Shown here piece after piece: positions 12,394 to 19,135 of a stretch of DNA of 19,135 nucleotides. Positions within the stretch are counted from its first letter, which is position 1, and the number at the start of each line of letters is the position of its first letter. The stretch spans positions 1-19,135 of the forward strand of contig CALHIO010000132.1 of the NCBI GenBank assembly GCA_938030915.1. The letters are read 5' to 3'. Below the pieces are notes generated by a model, which ran no database searches, was not told where the DNA came from, and saw nothing but the letters and a program-made list of their open reading frames with translations. Both the position numbers and the translations under genes were made by a program. This stretch comes from an uncultured Gemmatimonadota bacterium. Its GTDB lineage: Bacteria; Gemmatimonadota; Gemmatimonadetes; Longimicrobiales; Gaopeijiaceae.

Positions 12394-13374
12394 GTGGAGA
12401 CCTCGGAGCCGTTTCGGATCGCAGCCGTTCAAGCCGCGCCGGTGTTCCTCGACCTCGCGGCTACGCTCGACAAGGCGTGTGACCTGATCCAGCGTGCCGC
12501 CGCGGGTGGCGCCCAGCTGGTGGCCTTTCCCGAGGCATTCGTATCCGGATATCCGGTCTGGGTCTGGTTCATCCCGTCCGGGAAGACACATCCGCTGAGA
12601 GATCTCTACACCCGACTCCACGGGAGCGCAGTGTCCATTCCGGGGCCCGCGATCGATCGGCTGTGTGCCGCGGCTGCCGACGCCAACGTCGCGGTCGCGA
12701 TCGGTGTCAACGAGCGCAACGCCGAGGCGAGTGACTCCACGCTGTATAACACGCTCGTCTATATCGGCCCCGACGGCCGCCTGCTGGGTCGGCACCGGAA
12801 GTTCGTCCCTACGGCCGGTGAGCGTCTGGTATGGGGCCAGGGCGACGGGAGTGATCTGGAGGTGTACTCGCTGCCGTTCGCCCGGGTCGGTGGTCTCCTT
12901 TGCTGGGAGAACTACATGCCACTGGCGCGTTACACCCTGAGTGCGTGGGGGGAGCAGGTGCACGTCGCCCCGACGTGGGATCGGGGTGAGCCGTGGATTT
13001 CATCCATGCGCCATATCGCGAAAGAAGGTCGCTCGTTCGTGCTCGGCGTCTGCCAGGCGTTCCACATCGATGACGTGCCGGACGAACTCGACTTCAAGCA
13101 CGAGTATCTAGGTGGCATCGATGACTGGGTGAACCCCGGCCTCAGCGTGATCGTCGACCCGGACGGAAAGATCGTGGCCGGTCCATTGGAGGCCGAGGAG
13201 GGCATCCTCTACGCGGATGTCGAGCCCCACCAGCTGGTAGGCCCGAAATGGCAACTGGACTGTGCCGGTCACTACGCACGCCCCGACGTGTTCGAGCTGC
13301 GCTTCCACCGGCGGGCGGCCCCGTTCCTTCAGGTGGTCGACGAAGACGAGTCGGATGAAGCTTCGGTAGTATGA
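12394..13374 (+). CDS. Nitrilase (carbon-nitrogen hydrolase)
   Basis: 326 residues, normal for branch 1 nitrilases. The catalytic triad is visible: E47 in LVAFPEAFVSGYP, K136 in GRHRKFVPTAGERLVWGQGD and C170 in VGGLLCWENYMPLARY, with the extra E143 typical of true nitrilases. NWxxLR-type variants and the WENYMP context point to a nitrilase or cyanide-type hydratase that turns a nitrile into acid plus ammonia (EC 3.5.5.-), rather than an amidase. It is cytoplasmic and probably forms helical oligomers; the C-terminal tail is acidic (DEDESDEAS). GTG 12394 follows GGAG (12382-12385) at eight bases and starts 16 bases after the GH16 stop, so the two are likely cotranscribed. The natural substrate is not evident. 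Confidence 0.92.
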   Translation: METSEPFRIAAVQAAPVFLDLAATLDKACDLIQRAAAGGAQLVAFPEAFVSGYPVWVWFIPSGKTHPLRDLYTRLHGSAVSIPGPAIDRLCAAAADANVAVAIGVNERNAEASDSTLYNTLVYIGPDGRLLGRHRKFVPTAGERLVWGQGDGSDLEVYSLPFARVGGLLCWENYMPLARYTLSAWGEQVHVAPTWDRGEPWISSMRHIAKEGRSFVLGVCQAFHIDDVPDELDFKHEYLGGIDDWVNPGLSVIVDPDGKIVAGPLEAEEGILYADVEPHQLVGPKWQLDCAGHYARPDVFELRFHRRAAPFLQVVDEDESDEASVV

Positions 13375-13424
13375 CCGCGTGCGGGGCCCGTCCCGGGTCA
13401 GTGCCGCCTCATGAGCGGGTGCGA

Positions 13425-14123
13425 CTATAGAATTGTGCCGACCGCACGGCCGACAAGAGCCGTCAGGCCCATCGCGACCGCGCCCCAGAGAACGACGCGG
13501 CTCGCGCCTCGGATCACCCCAGCTCCCCCGGCGCGAGCGGCCACGGCCCCCAGTACGGCGAGCGAGGCCAGCGATGCGGCCGTCACGAGCGGCCCGGTTG
13601 CCTCGCGGGGTACGGCCACCACGACCCCCAAGGGAAGGGCTGCCCCGACCGCGAAGGCGAGGGCAGAGGCGAGTGCCGCCTGAATCGGGCGCGCCGCGTG
13701 TATTTCGCTCAGGCCCAGCTCGTCACGGGCGTGAGCACCCAGGGCATCGTGGGCCGAGAGCTGCTCTGCGACCTGACGCGCGAGTGACGCATCGAGTCCG
13801 CGATGTTCGTAGATCCTGGCAAGCTCGCGGAGTTCGTTCTCGGGGTTGCGCTCGAGTTCACGCTGCTCACGTCTCAGATCCGCCTCTTCGGAATCCGCCT
13901 GGCTACTGACCGACACGTATTCACCCGCGGCCATGGACATCGCACCTGCGACCAATCCGGCAACGCCCGCCAGGAGAATCTGACCGCGGGCGGCCTCCGC
14001 GGCGGCGACACCGACGACCAGGCTCGCGGTCGATACGATGCCGTCGTTGGCGCCCAGCACCGAGGCCCGCAGCCATCCGATCCGACCGCTGAAGTGGGGC
14101 TCAGGATGCCAGGAATGGGTCAT
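13425..14123 (-). CDS. VIT1/CCC1-family metal transporter
   Basis: 232 residues. GWLRASVLGANDGIVSTASL (16-35) and AGAMSMAAGEYVSVSSQAD are the signature first and second helices of the VIT/CCC1 family, which export Fe2+/Mn2+ across membranes. The middle cytoplasmic loop (LRREQRELERNPENELRELA) is the helical metal-binding domain, rich in Glu. Three more hydrophobic segments follow, making five helices. The ATG at 14123 is preceded by GGAAG at six bases. It is convergent with the nitrilase gene, and lies downstream of the SGNH gene on the same strand, 139 bases apart. It would protect against excess iron or manganese. Confidence 0.93.
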   Translation of the reverse strand: MTHSWHPEPHFSGRIGWLRASVLGANDGIVSTASLVVGVAAAEAARGQILLAGVAGLVAGAMSMAAGEYVSVSSQADSEEADLRREQRELERNPENELRELARIYEHRGLDASLARQVAEQLSAHDALGAHARDELGLSEIHAARPIQAALASALAFAVGAALPLGVVVAVPREATGPLVTAASLASLAVLGAVAARAGGAGVIRGASRVVLWGAVAMGLTALVGRAVGTIL

Positions 14124-14262
14124 CGTACTTCCGTCCGCATGGTCAGGGCCGGTCTACGTCGTGCGCATACGTTCCACACGAAGCTATGAGGCTGAGCGGC
14201 AGGCGCGAGCGCGAGGGTGCCGCCTGCTTGCGAACCCCGGGGCCGGTTGCGTCCCCCCCGTG

Positions 14263-15366
14263 TCAGTACTGGCCGAGTGCGGCTCGAAGCGCGGGTTCGT
14301 ACGCATCGGCGTATCGGACCATGCCCAGATCACTTGGGTGTGATCCGTCGGTCGCGGCCTCCCCATCGCGCCCGAGCAGTTGCTCCCCCTGCAGATAGAA
14401 GAGGTGCTCGACACCCTCGTCGCGAAGTTGGCGATACGCCCGGCCGAGGGCGTCACGATTCGTCCGGTGGCGTTCTTCGCGGGCAGGGAAGAAGCGCGTG
14501 TTCGTGAATGAGCGATCCTCCACGAGAAGGATCGGGGTCTCCGGATGAGCCTCTCTGAGCTGTCGTACGAGGGGTGCTGCCCGCTCGTCCACCATCGATT
14601 CCTGCATGTTGGGCAGGCAATCGATCGCAAAGATGCACGGGTCGAGTTCGGCGAGCAGAGCGCCGACCTCCGGCTCCATCCGTCCGTTTCCGGAGAAGCC
14701 GAGGTTGATGGTGGGTCGGTTCAGCCTCCGACCCAGAAGCGCAGGAATCGCCATCCCGGGTCGCGAGGCGGAGGCGCCGTGCATGATCGAGGTTCCGTAG
14801 AAGAGCATCGGACGCTGGTCGCGCGGAGCGACGGGCTCGAAGGAGGCACCTGCGTCTACCCCGACCTCGAGAGACTCGACCCCATTGTAGAGCGGCAGAT
14901 ACATGGTGTACCGGCGCATTCCAGGCCGCAGGCCGGACGCGATCTCGGTCTCGATGGTCCGGGTGTTTGGAGCGGTGACCGCGACCCAGCGCTCGATCCC
15001 CTCTGCGTCCGCGGCATAGAGGTCCACCCCGCTCACGCCCGTGGCGGGCATGATCGGGAGAGCCAGCTGTTCGGAGAGAAGCGAGTAGCGGATGTGGATC
15101 TCGGGCGCGTCGGTCGAAAAACGAACCGTCATGCCCGCAGAATGCCGGGACAGATCCCAAACCGGGGTCCGCACGACCCCCTCGGCGCGGGACGGCAACC
15201 GATCGAAATACCTCGTCGTGTCCGACCAGCCCTTGCCCTCGATTCCCCAATCCCGGACGTCGTGCCACGTCACGTCGGCCCGCTGGCCCAGGAGTGATGA
15301 GGGAAGGGCCGCGGCCGCCGCGCCACCGGCCACGATGTGAAGGAAGTGTCGTCTAGAGGTGGTCAT
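14263..15366 (-). CDS. Tat-exported SGNH/GDSL-type hydrolase
   Basis: 367 residues from ATG 15366. MTTSRRHFLHIVAGGAAAAA is a clear Tat signal (SRRHFL), so the protein is exported folded. Residues about 35-180 are an N-terminal beta-sandwich, and residues 186-360 are an SGNH hydrolase domain: MLFYGTSIMHGAS with Ser193, GFSGNGRM with Gly226/Asn227, and DGSHPSDLGM with Asp340/His343 as the remaining catalytic residues. Such two-domain enzymes are usually carbohydrate esterases (acetylxylan-type) or unassigned lipases/esterases. The frame extends to GTG 15414, but the Tat start at 15366 is more sensible; its ribosome binding site is weak. It lies upstream of the VIT gene and divergent from the barrel gene. 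It could act with the nearby GH16 in sugar-polymer breakdown. Confidence 0.9.
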   Translation of the reverse strand: MTTSRRHFLHIVAGGAAAAALPSSLLGQRADVTWHDVRDWGIEGKGWSDTTRYFDRLPSRAEGVVRTPVWDLSRHSAGMTVRFSTDAPEIHIRYSLLSEQLALPIMPATGVSGVDLYAADAEGIERWVAVTAPNTRTIETEIASGLRPGMRRYTMYLPLYNGVESLEVGVDAGASFEPVAPRDQRPMLFYGTSIMHGASASRPGMAIPALLGRRLNRPTINLGFSGNGRMEPEVGALLAELDPCIFAIDCLPNMQESMVDERAAPLVRQLREAHPETPILLVEDRSFTNTRFFPAREERHRTNRDALGRAYRQLRDEGVEHLFYLQGEQLLGRDGEAATDGSHPSDLGMVRYADAYEPALRAALGQY

Positions 15367-15676
15367 GATCCGATTGGAGATGGGGTCAGAGGTCGTTCTC
15401 GGTGAGTGCCTCACCTCGCTCTGCCCGAATGAGGGTCAGGATCGAATCGAGGCTTCGCTCCCGGTGGCCAGGTCATGGGCGGTCGGAGCACGCGGAGCGG
15501 TGATGATGGGCATCATCCTCGACACGCGCCAACGCCAACGGGGGAGCGGTCCAGGGTGCCCTTCGCTGGCGGTACAGGAGATGCGGTCACAGAATGCCGA
15601 TCGACGGGGAGATGGGGGTCGATCGCGGCTCCGACCACCCCGACCGATCCGTTGCGCACCGTTCGACGAGGGGCTC
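15367..15676. other. Divergent promoter region with operator-like inverted repeat
   Basis: 310 bases between the SGNH gene (minus) and the barrel gene (plus). No gene is supported. CGATCGAC (15598-15605) and GTCGATCG (15618-15625) are perfect inverted arms, 20 bases centre to centre (two helix turns), 52 bases upstream of the barrel start. This is the layout expected for a dimeric regulator, but the regulator is not identifiable. No -35/-10 was convincing. Confidence 0.4.
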
Positions 15677-16507
15677 ATGCGCGTCTTCCTGATGGTCGCT
15701 ATCCCGGTGGCACTTCTCGGTGGATTCACGTCCGCATCCGCGCAGGAGGACGAGCCGGGGTACGTGCAGCTGGTGAACGAGTTCTTCCTCAACGGATCGG
15801 TGTATCCGCAGGAGCAGGGTGAGATCCAGCTCACGACCTATCCGCGCATCGATTTCGATGACGGCCACCGCTCGGCGTTTCCCCTGGCGGTCGAACTCGG
15901 ACTCACGGACCGGTGGCAGCTCGAGGCCGAGTGGATCCCGCTCGCGGTGAACCGCCCGAATGGATCGGCGGGACGATCGGGCATCGGTGACGTCGAGATC
16001 GAAACCCAGTACTCGTTCATGAATCTCGGCGGTTCGTCGACGCATCTCGCGTTCGGACTCGGCGTCACCCTTCCCATGGGCCCCGAGGAAGCGGGCGGTT
16101 CAGAGGGTGAGACCGAGTTCGAGCCCTCGATATCGATGGCACGGGACGTTCGGGCCGGAGGACGGCCCGGTCAGCTGTTCGGGCAGGTGGCGATGGGGCT
16201 GGTCGGACGCGAAGAGGGATCGGTCGCCATTGGGGATCCGGAGGTGGATGCGCACGAACTCATCCTCGGGCTCGGCTATGTCGTCGCGGCAGGGCGTGCC
16301 CGTTGGACGGCTGAATTGAGCTGGGCCTCGAACGAGTGGAATGGCGGTGACGAGACGGAGGTCTACTTCGCGCCGGGGCTCGTATGGGACCTCCCGGAGA
16401 CGTGGGAACTCGGGATTGGTGCTCCGATCGGCCTCGGCGGGGACGCCGTCCCGTTCGGACTCTCGCTCTTTCTCCTGTACGAGTTCGAGTTGGGAGATGA
16501 CGACTAG
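15677..16507 (+). CDS. Outer-membrane beta-barrel protein (phenol_MetA_deg-like)
   Basis: 276 residues. MRVFLMVAIPVALLGGFTSA then SAQ is a Sec signal peptide. The mature chain is a series of alternating short beta strands (for example AVELGLTDRWQLEAEWIPL, IGDVEIETQYSFM, HLAFGLGVTLPMGPEE, WELGIGAPIGLGG), with acidic loops and a C-terminal FLLYEFELGDDD. This fits the small barrels placed in the 'MetA pathway of phenol degradation / transporter' family, which take up or sense small molecules. The last aromatic-containing strand agrees with outer-membrane insertion. The ATG 15677 follows GAGGGG; the frame is open upstream without conserved content. The substrate is unknown. Confidence 0.8.
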   Translation: MRVFLMVAIPVALLGGFTSASAQEDEPGYVQLVNEFFLNGSVYPQEQGEIQLTTYPRIDFDDGHRSAFPLAVELGLTDRWQLEAEWIPLAVNRPNGSAGRSGIGDVEIETQYSFMNLGGSSTHLAFGLGVTLPMGPEEAGGSEGETEFEPSISMARDVRAGGRPGQLFGQVAMGLVGREEGSVAIGDPEVDAHELILGLGYVVAAGRARWTAELSWASNEWNGGDETEVYFAPGLVWDLPETWELGIGAPIGLGGDAVPFGLSLFLLYEFELGDDD

Positions 16508-16547
16508 GCGCGTGGACTGAGGAACTCGCCTTCACTGGAGCCTCATC

Positions 16548-17300
16548 ATGCTCACCTTCTGGAGTATCATCGCAGCAGCCACGATCTACGGAGGTATTCC
16601 GACGGTTGGGGGGCTGTGGATGTTCGAGCGCTGGCGGTCCCGGCGCCGGAACAGGAGTGGCTTGTGCGCCACCTGCGGCACATCGTGGCAGGCGACCGGA
16701 TCGGGTGAGCCCTACCTGATCCACGGGCGGTTGGTGTGTGAGCGGTGTGCCGACGTCGCGCGCCGTCGCATGCCGTGGCACTTCGGTATCCTTGCTGGTG
16801 CGACGGCTGCTGTGGCCTTCGGAATCGCATGGAACGAGGGAGGCTTCGTGCCGGGGATCCTCTTCCCCGTCGGCACGACGCTGGCGATGACCCTGGGCGC
16901 GGTTCAGCTGATGAAGTTCGCCAACCGAAGAGCTCAACGCCGAATCGCGGCGGGCGAGTTCCCCGACCTCCACGCACTGGGTGCAGGGGAGGGCGGCGCC
17001 GCGAAGGAAGATCCGGCCAGCACGCTCCAGGGAGCGGTCGCTGGGCGCCGGCCATACCGGCCGGGCGCACCGGATAGGGAAGATCGCTGGCGGCTCCGAC
17101 GGGGCAGTGACAGAATTCCGCTCGTTGCGAGTCACCTGCGGGAGGAGTGGAATCATGATGCGAATGGTCCTGCGGTCGACGCTTCTCTGCTGTCTGCTTC
17201 TCTCGAGCCGAACGTCGGAGCTTCGTGCACAGGATGTGGTGACCGTCGACGCACTGAGGTCTCTGCTGCAGCAGGTATCCAACGAAGGCCGCTGGGGTGA
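16548..17300 (+). CDS. Zinc-ribbon membrane protein, uncertain 3' end
   Basis: As an open frame, 250 residues. Residues 2-26 are a membrane segment (LTFWSIIAAATIYGGIPTVG), then a zinc ribbon with CATC (near 40-43) and, about 22 residues later, CERC, then two membrane segments (WHFGILAGATAAVAFGIAW and GILFPVGTTLAMTLGAVQLM). The family is not recognised. The first 145 or so residues look real; the rest (from about position 17000) is low-complexity and overlaps the start of the cyclase gene by 146 bases (17155-17300) in another frame, which is unusual. Either the true gene ends earlier through a frameshift, or it reads through. The membrane and ribbon layout suggests a small-molecule- or redox-related membrane protein with a cytoplasmic metal site. 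Confidence 0.55.
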   Translation: MLTFWSIIAAATIYGGIPTVGGLWMFERWRSRRRNRSGLCATCGTSWQATGSGEPYLIHGRLVCERCADVARRRMPWHFGILAGATAAVAFGIAWNEGGFVPGILFPVGTTLAMTLGAVQLMKFANRRAQRRIAAGEFPDLHALGAGEGGAAKEDPASTLQGAVAGRRPYRPGAPDREDRWRLRRGSDRIPLVASHLREEWNHDANGPAVDASLLSASLEPNVGASCTGCGDRRRTEVSAAAGIQRRPLG

Positions 17301-18138
17301 AGGTGACGAACTCGGAACTCTGAACCTGATCACTCCGGCTCTGCGCCGCGCCGCGGCGGCGTCGGTATCGGACGGGGTCGCGGTGTCGCTCGCACATGAT
17401 CTGGTTCCCGGCGCGAACCCGAATGCTCTCGGGCCCCTGGAAATCGACCACATCGTGGCACCGGTCGGGGTGGCCACCGCGGCGCTGGATCGGTTCAATC
17501 TCATGTACCACGGGTGGGCCTATTCTCACGTCGATGCGCTCTCCCACTTCGCGTTCGACAGCACGTTCTACAACGGCCGTGGACTCGACATTCTGAGTGG
17601 GGACGGAGCTGCGAAGCTGAACATCGGCGCCATGTCTCAGGGGATCGTCGGTCGCGGTGTCCTGATCGATGTCCCCCGACTTCGTGGGGTCGACTATCTC
17701 GAACCCGAGACACTGATCACGGCCGCCGACTTCGAGGCGTGGGAAGCCGAGGCCGGGGTCCGGGTCTCCGAGGGGGACATCCTTCTGGTGCGTACGGGTC
17801 GCTGGGCTCGAGAGGCGACCGAGGGGACGTGGTCGGTCCGCGAGTCATCCGCCGGTGTTCATCCCTCGGCCGCGACCTGGCTCCACGAGCGAGGAGTGGC
17901 TGCATTGGGCGGAGACGCAGCCAACGACCGAAAGCCCTCCGTGGTGGAGGGCGTCGGCGATCCCTTGCACCTGCTCGCGATCGCGGGCATGGGCATGCCC
18001 TTCTTCGATAATCTGGACTTCGAAGCCCTCGCTGTGGCCGCCGCCGAGCGCTCCCGGTGGCATTTCCTGTTCGTGGCTTCGCCCCTGCGTCTCGAGGGCG
18101 CCTCGGGTTCACCCATCAATCCTCTGGCCATCTTCTGA
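17155..18138 (+). CDS. Secreted cyclase-family metal hydrolase (KynB-like)
   Basis: 327 residues. A hydrophobic N-terminus (MMRMVLRSTLLCCLLLSSRT then SELRAQ) gives a signal peptide. The body is the cyclase family (PF04199): RWGEGDELGTLNLIT (47-60) is its usual opening motif, and HGWAYSHVDALSHF contains the metal ligands H125, D127 and H131 in the HxGTHxDxPxH pattern. LGGDAAND and GDILLVRTGRW are also family marks. Members hydrolyse N-formylkynurenine or open cyclic amides such as isatin; the secreted long form seen here is common in environmental bacteria but its substrate is not known. The ATG 17155 follows GGAGGAG (17141-17147). Upstream frame to 16981 lacks conserved sequence. Confidence 0.9.
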   Translation: MMRMVLRSTLLCCLLLSSRTSELRAQDVVTVDALRSLLQQVSNEGRWGEGDELGTLNLITPALRRAAAASVSDGVAVSLAHDLVPGANPNALGPLEIDHIVAPVGVATAALDRFNLMYHGWAYSHVDALSHFAFDSTFYNGRGLDILSGDGAAKLNIGAMSQGIVGRGVLIDVPRLRGVDYLEPETLITAADFEAWEAEAGVRVSEGDILLVRTGRWAREATEGTWSVRESSAGVHPSAATWLHERGVAALGGDAANDRKPSVVEGVGDPLHLLAIAGMGMPFFDNLDFEALAVAAAERSRWHFLFVASPLRLEGASGSPINPLAIF

Positions 18139-18238
18139 GGTCGGAAGGGTCGGCCGGACGGGTCAGATGATCGCTACCTCGCAGCCGGAGCGACGGTGTA
18201 TGTTCACGCATCTACCCACCGTCGCCGGAGGAAGACGC

Positions 18239-18640
18239 ATGCGCAGAGTCGTCCGTATCACGCTCGCTCCGATCATGGTCGTCCTGGCATCGGGAGCGCT
18301 CTCGGCCCTCGACGTGGAGGCACAGGCGCGTGGACGTCGGGGTGATGCCGCCGCCACCCAACCCGTGACGCTTTCTGCACAGGTGAAGGCGCAGATCGGT
18401 GACTTCTATTCCTCTCGCACAACGACCGGGGCCGAGGCGCTGCCGCCCGGTATTCGGCGGAGACTCGAACGGGGCAAGCCGTTGCCACCGGGGATCGCGA
18501 AGAGGAGTGCTCCGCCGGAGTTGAGTTCGCGACTGAGTCTGCCCGAGGGGTTCGAGATCGTCGAAGTGGGCCTCGATGTCCCTCTGGTGGAGGTCGCGAC
18601 CGATATCGTCCACGACGTGCTCATGGACATCATTCGCTGA
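18239..18640 (+). CDS. Secreted CigR/RcnB-like protein
   Basis: 133 residues. Residues 1-29 (MRRVVRITLAPIMVVLASGA then LSALDVEAQ) are a signal peptide. The mature part has the PPGIRRRLERGKPLPPGIAK motif followed by PPELSSRLSLPEGFEIVEVG and DVPLVEVATDIVHDVL. This LPPGI-x-RGK-LPPGIAK pattern is found in RcnB/CigR-type periplasmic proteins (one homologue, Salmonella CigR, affects virulence gene expression). The C-terminal part, with a hydrophobic strand-helix, also fits. The ATG at 18239 is preceded by GGAGG (18227-18231) at seven bases. Its last 11 bases overlap the end of the sialidase-family gene on the opposite strand. Function here is unknown. Confidence 0.8.
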   Translation: MRRVVRITLAPIMVVLASGALSALDVEAQARGRRGDAAATQPVTLSAQVKAQIGDFYSSRTTTGAEALPPGIRRRLERGKPLPPGIAKRSAPPELSSRLSLPEGFEIVEVGLDVPLVEVATDIVHDVLMDIIR

Positions 18641-19133
18641 CAGGTCGCCGGTCGTCGAGCTCGTCCATCCTGAATCGGACACTCACGACGTACGGTTCTT
18701 CGCCGCTGGTCCAGTGACCGTAGGTCGTCGTGACGAAGGTGTCGTCGGCCAGAAGCTCGAGACCCGGATACGCTGCATCCCACGCGTCGGTGTTGTCCAT
18801 GATTCGCACTCGGAAGGAACCCGGGCGGTTCTCAACCAGGTCATCCCACTCCCCGATCCATGCGACCCAGTCACCCCGGGTAGGGCTGTCCTCCGCCATG
18901 TCCCGGTACGTGATCACGAGGCGGCCATCCGACGCATACCGAGCGGTGTGCCTGTCTCCCGTGAGGGCGCGTGGCAGCTCTCTCGGGGACGACCATGTCT
19001 CCCCGTCATCGGTCGAGAAGACGACGTAGGATTCTCGCGTTCTCGAGTTCTCTCTGAGGAGGAGCGCCAGCGTCGACCCGTCGGGTGACACGACCAGTCC
19101 GGGCTCGCAGAGGTCCACCTCGTCCAGTTCGGT
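18630..19133 (-). CDS. Sialidase-family protein, C-terminal part (cut by right edge)
   Basis: At least 167 residues, entering from the right edge with no start seen; a GTG at 19118 is internal. FSTDDGETWSSPRELP is an Asp-box (SxDxGxTW), the mark of the six-bladed sialidase/neuraminidase propeller. SPDGSTLALLLRENS, ASDGRLVITYRD and GLELLADDTFVTTTYG are further blades with the usual spacing. The catalytic Arg triad and Tyr/Glu pair cannot be checked without the rest. Family members cleave sialic acids, ulosonic acids or other sugars, or only share the fold. It ends in the last bases of the CigR-like gene, tail to tail. Confidence 0.75.
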   Translation of the reverse strand, partial: TELDEVDLCEPGLVVSPDGSTLALLLRENSRTRESYVVFSTDDGETWSSPRELPRALTGDRHTARYASDGRLVITYRDMAEDSPTRGDWVAWIGEWDDLVENRPGSFRVRIMDNTDAWDAAYPGLELLADDTFVTTTYGHWTSGEEPYVVSVRFRMDELDDRRPVSE

Positions 19134-19135
19134 CA

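Noticed and set aside
12163..12963. Minus-strand ORF of 266 codons across GH16 and nitrilase
   Set aside because: It is antisense to two well-supported genes, with no family resemblance.
16260..17504. Minus-strand ORF of 414 codons
   Set aside because: It is Arg/Ser/Pro-rich antisense of three plus-strand genes with recognisable domains.

Overview
The window looks like a piece of a high-GC Gram-negative bacterial chromosome. Export signals are common: Sec signal peptides, lipoboxes and Tat-like RR motifs. There is an outer-membrane beta-barrel, and most starts follow GGAG-type ribosome binding sites. The mix of CIA30, cyclase, sialidase, Tat-SGNH hydrolase and laminarinase-like GH16 proteins resembles environmental (often marine) Gemmatimonadota or related phyla. 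That taxonomic guess is inference only. I see no insertion sequence, prophage, CRISPR array or plasmid origin.

Layout. 1-770 is a strip of gene debris: the end of a cupin protein, the N-terminus of a lipoprotein amidohydrolase broken by a nonsense codon, and a stub of a class III nucleotide cyclase. These lead into a small ORF coupled to a secreted MORN-repeat protein (769-1545). 1600-2560 holds a 62-residue ORF behind a long hairpin, tRNA-Ala(TGC), a stem-loop, and a cold-shock protein on the minus strand with a textbook terminator. 2970-4910 holds small housekeeping or accessory proteins: a DUF1569/DinB-like protein, two divergent DoxX-like membrane proteins, and a DUF985 cupin. 4981-7161 holds a divergent pair, an FAD-dependent amine/amino-acid oxidase and a creatininase-family amidohydrolase. 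7241-7942 holds two convergent small hypotheticals around a perfect 13-bp hairpin. One of them ends in a tail of almost pure Asp/Glu with spaced tryptophans.

8426-13374 is all plus strand: a CIA30 protein with a formate/nitrite-type channel, then a likely operon of a membrane-anchored hypothetical (interrupted by an in-frame amber codon), a lipoprotein, a GH16 glucanase lipoprotein and a nitrilase. 13425-15366 (minus) holds a VIT1/CCC1-type metal transporter and a Tat-exported SGNH hydrolase. 15677-18640 (plus) holds an outer-membrane barrel protein, a zinc-ribbon membrane protein, a secreted cyclase-family metal hydrolase and a CigR/RcnB-like secreted protein. A sialidase-family gene on the minus strand runs off the right edge.

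Functional reading. Much of the content is catabolic or envelope-related: polysaccharide hydrolysis (GH16, sialidase fold, SGNH esterase), organic nitrogen scavenging (nitrilase, creatininase family, amine oxidase) and small-anion or metal transport. No defence system or complete novel operon stands out. The most unusual points are the two single-base nonsense mutations in otherwise recognisable coding frames, the cyclase stub that keeps its catalytic Asn/Arg, the W/D/E tail protein, and several strong hairpins next to starts.
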